A DNA stretch of 64,000 bases, taken from NCBI GenBank assembly GCA_023701435.1, contig JAMPXB010000006.1, positions 62,001 to 126,000 of the forward strand. The letters run 5' to 3'. How positions within the stretch are numbered: position 1 is the stretch's first letter; every line of letters begins with the position of its first letter. This document shows positions 61,634 to 64,000 of the stretch, piece by piece. Source of the stretch: Bacteriovoracaceae bacterium (lineage in GTDB: Bacteria > Bdellovibrionota > Bacteriovoracia > Bacteriovoracales > Bacteriovoracaceae). The notes below the pieces were generated by a model, which was not told the origin of the DNA, ran no database searches, and saw only the letters and a list, made by a program, of their open reading frames with translations. The translations under genes were made by a program, and so were the position numbers.

Positions 61634-62893
61634 TTATTCCTGTACCATTGAGGTCCAGCCTGCTTCCCAGTTATCTTCAGCGGAAGCAAACGCTCCGATA
61701 TAATCTACTGGATCAAAGAACAGGTCTTCAGGAGTTATTCCATTGCCTAAAGCGGGACTTGCCTCATTCGGATAATATCCAATAAGGTCAGGGCTTACAG
61801 TTTTATTTCCCTGATTGATTAACCAGCTATCAGTTGACCAAACATCATTGTTCTCATTCTCAGCAGTCTTTTCACAAGAGATGATACTAGACTCAATTTT
61901 CAGGCCACCATGGTTAAAAGTCTCTGCATCATCGATATCAATACAGGCCTTAGTGAAACCGGTCAGAATAGTATTATAGAAACTGGCCGAAGTTCCTCTT
62001 CTCAAAAGAAGACCATAGGCGCTGTTCTTTCCGCCTAGGAAAGTAGCATTGCTAATTGTTGGGTTAGAACGAGGAGAAGCATTCATTGGAGATTTAAAGT
62101 TATCGGCTTCAATCCCATTGTCTGCAGAATCATCGGCTTGCTTAACCAGTAGATATTGAATTTTACCGGTAAATCCCATGTCCCAATCAAGTGAATCATC
62201 TTCATTATTTGTAAGGACGAGATGCTTAACATTAACTGTCCCTCCAAAGAACTCGACTCCATCATCGGCATTCATGTTAACTTGAATATAGTCAACCTCG
62301 GTGCCTTCCCCAACCGCATTAAAAGTAATCCCGTTCAATTCATTGTCTTGTGACATTGGGTAACCAGCAAACTCAACACGTACATACTTTAAAACACCAG
62401 AATTATCCAATGGATCATTGCCACCAAATTTAACTGGCTCGATCTTAATACCTTCGCTTATGGCCTCACATAGTTGTGTACCAGGTTTGCAAGCATTAAT
62501 TGGTGCATTACCATTAATCACCAATCCGCCCCACTCACCACGCTTACGATTGACAGCATTTATAGAAGTAAAAACGATTGGCTTGGCGCTGGAACCTTCT
62601 GCCAGAATTTTTGAACCACGTTGAATGGCCAGGAAAGATTTTGGCTCGCCTAAAATTTTAGTTCCCGCCTGAATTCTGATCGTTGAATTGTCTCTATTAT
62701 CTCCTCCAATGAAGACGCCTTCGTCATCAAGGCGATAAACATGGTTGGCAGTCAAGTTCAACTGACTGTTTAAATATTTACCTTTTAAAAGGCAAAATTT
62801 TTGGTCATTTTCAACTAGTATCTCAGTGCCAGTCGGGCATGCTGTAGCGGCAACAGAGAAAAGCAAGAGACTCGAGACAATAAATGTCTTCAT
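61634..62893 (-). CDS. Exported right-handed beta-helix protein
   Basis: A 419-residue protein. ATG 62893 has GGAGG upstream. The signal peptide ends near ATA-CP; the Cys may be a lipid site, but the -3 residue is Ala rather than Leu, so not certain. The mature part has a ladder of short strands with repeated Asn/Gly turns (NNEDDSLDWDMG, ADDSADNGIEADNF), typical of parallel beta-helices. It lies 9 bp upstream of the receptor gene, implying a substrate-capture or surface partner of that receptor. Confidence 0.75.
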   Translation of the reverse strand: MKTFIVSSLLLFSVAATACPTGTEILVENDQKFCLLKGKYLNSQLNLTANHVYRLDDEGVFIGGDNRDNSTIRIQAGTKILGEPKSFLAIQRGSKILAEGSSAKPIVFTSINAVNRKRGEWGGLVINGNAPINACKPGTQLCEAISEGIKIEPVKFGGNDPLDNSGVLKYVRVEFAGYPMSQDNELNGITFNAVGEGTEVDYIQVNMNADDGVEFFGGTVNVKHLVLTNNEDDSLDWDMGFTGKIQYLLVKQADDSADNGIEADNFKSPMNASPRSNPTISNATFLGGKNSAYGLLLRRGTSASFYNTILTGFTKACIDIDDAETFNHGGLKIESSIISCEKTAENENNDVWSTDSWLINQGNKTVSPDLIGYYPNEASPALGNGITPEDLFFDPVDYIGAFASAEDNWEAGWTSMVQE

Positions 62894-62993
62894 ATAATCC
62901 TCCATAGGGTTAGTATGAGGAGTAGTGTGCCCATGACCAAGCGAATCACTCAATTTAAGTTGTTATGTTGGTATTGTTAAGATGAAGTGAAGA

Positions 62994-63026
62994 AAATAAG
63001 GAAACAGCCTTGCCAGCTCCTTATTT
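62994..63026 (-). terminator. Candidate terminator of serC
   Basis: AAATAAGGA/TCCTTATTT perfect 9-bp stem with a 15-nt loop; on the minus strand a T-rich tail follows. AT-rich, so moderate support only. Confidence 0.4.
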
Positions 63027-63079
63027 ATTAAGAGTTTGTTAGATCAATAACTTTAAGTTTTCACAACGACAAATTTATT

Positions 63080-64000
63080 TTATGAGGGCCTTTCTATTGC
63101 CAGCGAAATAATTTTAGTGAGTTTTTCGAGGTTTTCATAAGTCACATTATGAAACAAAGCAATTCGGAACTGATTTCGACCAAGTTTCCGATAGCCATCA
63201 ATATCCACCACCACATTCTGAGCGCGAAGAACTTTGGTTAAGTCATCCACTTTGTATTTGGGGTCCACATCAATGGTGATCACCGCTTGTGAACGAAATT
63301 CGGGATTCTTGATATAGGGAGATAAATAAGATTTTTCTTCTGCCCAGCTGTACATCAAGTGAGCTTTTCTTTTTGCTTCCGCGATCACCTTATCTTCACC
63401 CATCTTATTCATAAGCTTAACTTGTTCATTCATAAGAAAGATGTTGGCGATGGAAGGAGTATTGTAAGTCTGGTTACAGCGGGAATTCTCAATGGCGTGG
63501 GAGAACTTCATTGAAACCGGAATGAAGCGCGAGTTGTCCTTTTCAATACGCAGGGCCCGTTCCACTGCCTTTGGCGACATGATAGCAATATAAAGGCCAC
63601 CATCTGCTGCAAAGACCTTCTGGGGGGAGAAGTAATAAACATCAATGTTTTTAAAGTCGACTTTTATTTGCCCCGCTCCGGAAGTGGCATCCACCACCAT
63701 CAGCGTATCGGGATTACGTAGTTTGGGAATTTGTGACAACTGCACGCCAGTAGAAGTTTCATTCAGAGTGCAGCAGATAACATCATGGCCATCTAGTTCG
63801 ACCGGATTAATTCCTTCACCAAAATCCACCCGCATTTCTTGAGCATTAATCCACGGAATATTCTTATGAGAGCGATACCATTTATCAGAAAACTCTCCAC
63901 AGACAAAATGGAGTGAGGATTTTTCTACCAGACCGAGACCGATCATATCAAAAAAGAAAGTTGCTCCACCATTACCTAAAACCACTTCATAATCTTCAGG
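63080..64000 (-). CDS. serC: Phosphoserine aminotransferase, 5' end outside window
   Basis: The frame runs from the right window edge (codons reading PEDYEVVLGNGGAT) to the stop at 63080, giving 306 visible residues. It is a PLP-fold type I class V aminotransferase: SPQKVFAADGG with the PLP Lys, VVDATSGAG, and the NQTYNTPSIANI motif typical of SerC. It converts 3-phosphohydroxypyruvate to phosphoserine. The 5' end is missing, so the start is unknown. It lies upstream of the TonB-receptor operon on the same strand. Confidence 0.92.
   Translation of the reverse strand, partial: PEDYEVVLGNGGATFFFDMIGLGLVEKSSLHFVCGEFSDKWYRSHKNIPWINAQEMRVDFGEGINPVELDGHDVICCTLNETSTGVQLSQIPKLRNPDTLMVVDATSGAGQIKVDFKNIDVYYFSPQKVFAADGGLYIAIMSPKAVERALRIEKDNSRFIPVSMKFSHAIENSRCNQTYNTPSIANIFLMNEQVKLMNKMGEDKVIAEAKRKAHLMYSWAEEKSYLSPYIKNPEFRSQAVITIDVDPKYKVDDLTKVLRAQNVVVDIDGYRKLGRNQFRIALFHNVTYENLEKLTKIISLAIERPS

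Noticed and set aside
1-64000. CRISPR arrays, rRNA or ordinary tRNA genes, insertion-sequence transposases
   Set aside because: None seen by reading; the only tRNA-like T-arm is in the tmRNA.

Overview
The window looks like chromosomal DNA of a Gram-negative bacterium of moderate GC. It encodes outer-membrane and TonB proteins, many signal peptides and lipoboxes, a b558-type succinate dehydrogenase, and a tmRNA whose tag reads GNDYAMAA. Together with several large cysteine-rich exported proteins, these features best fit the Bdellovibrionota, probably the Bacteriovorax/Peredibacter side. That placement is inference from gene content, not from a database match.

Layout. (1) 1-3600 is the AT-rich right end of an integrated element. 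It carries a coiled-coil membrane protein cut by the window edge, a PD-(D/E)XK-like protein, a small accessory protein, and a coupled XRE regulator / tyrosine recombinase / 44-residue membrane ORF unit. It abuts the 3' end of the tmRNA gene (3602-3967, minus), a classic attachment site, and phased 10-bp repeats lie between regulator and tmRNA. (2) 4058-14315 is core-like: zinc-ribbon protein, chemoreceptor and CheX, pirin, SelO, a MASE1-PAS histidine kinase, TrxC, a lipoprotein, a 175-bp element with 21-bp inverted ends, and an unrecognised two-gene operon. (3) 14357-19479 is a trehalose/osmotic block: a GH15 hydrolase divergent from a fused OtsA-OtsB, then an MscS channel. (4) 19453-26899 holds small genes followed by a coupled exported pair ending in a 1457-residue protein with a Fic motif and a possible ADP-ribosyltransferase-like C-terminus. 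(5) 26962-33865 has photolyase, sdhCAB, an EamA exporter and a PhoD-like phosphatase. (6) 33806-49407 mixes housekeeping genes (queE, tgt, DEAD-box helicase, aldehyde dehydrogenase, patatin, SNase, truncated-globin-like protein) with small hypotheticals and a thioesterase remnant. (7) 49446-54164 is a cluster of lipoproteins and exported proteins including a predicted zinc metallopeptidase. (8) 62893-54182 (minus) is a nine-gene set: beta-helix protein, TonB-dependent receptor, ankyrin lipoprotein, ExbB, ExbD, DUF3450-like protein, coiled-coil membrane protein, TonB and a TPR protein. It looks like a receptor encoded with its own energising complex. The window ends inside serC.

Cross-cutting points. 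Both Q-pathway genes (queE and tgt) are present, and this Tgt lacks all three zinc-site cysteines. At least eight genes have a promoter-like -10 hexamer ending 5-8 nt before the ATG and no Shine-Dalgarno, suggesting frequent leaderless mRNAs. The items most worth following up are the Fic/ART-like protein, the receptor-to-TonB operon, the 175-bp inverted-repeat element and the zinc-less Tgt.
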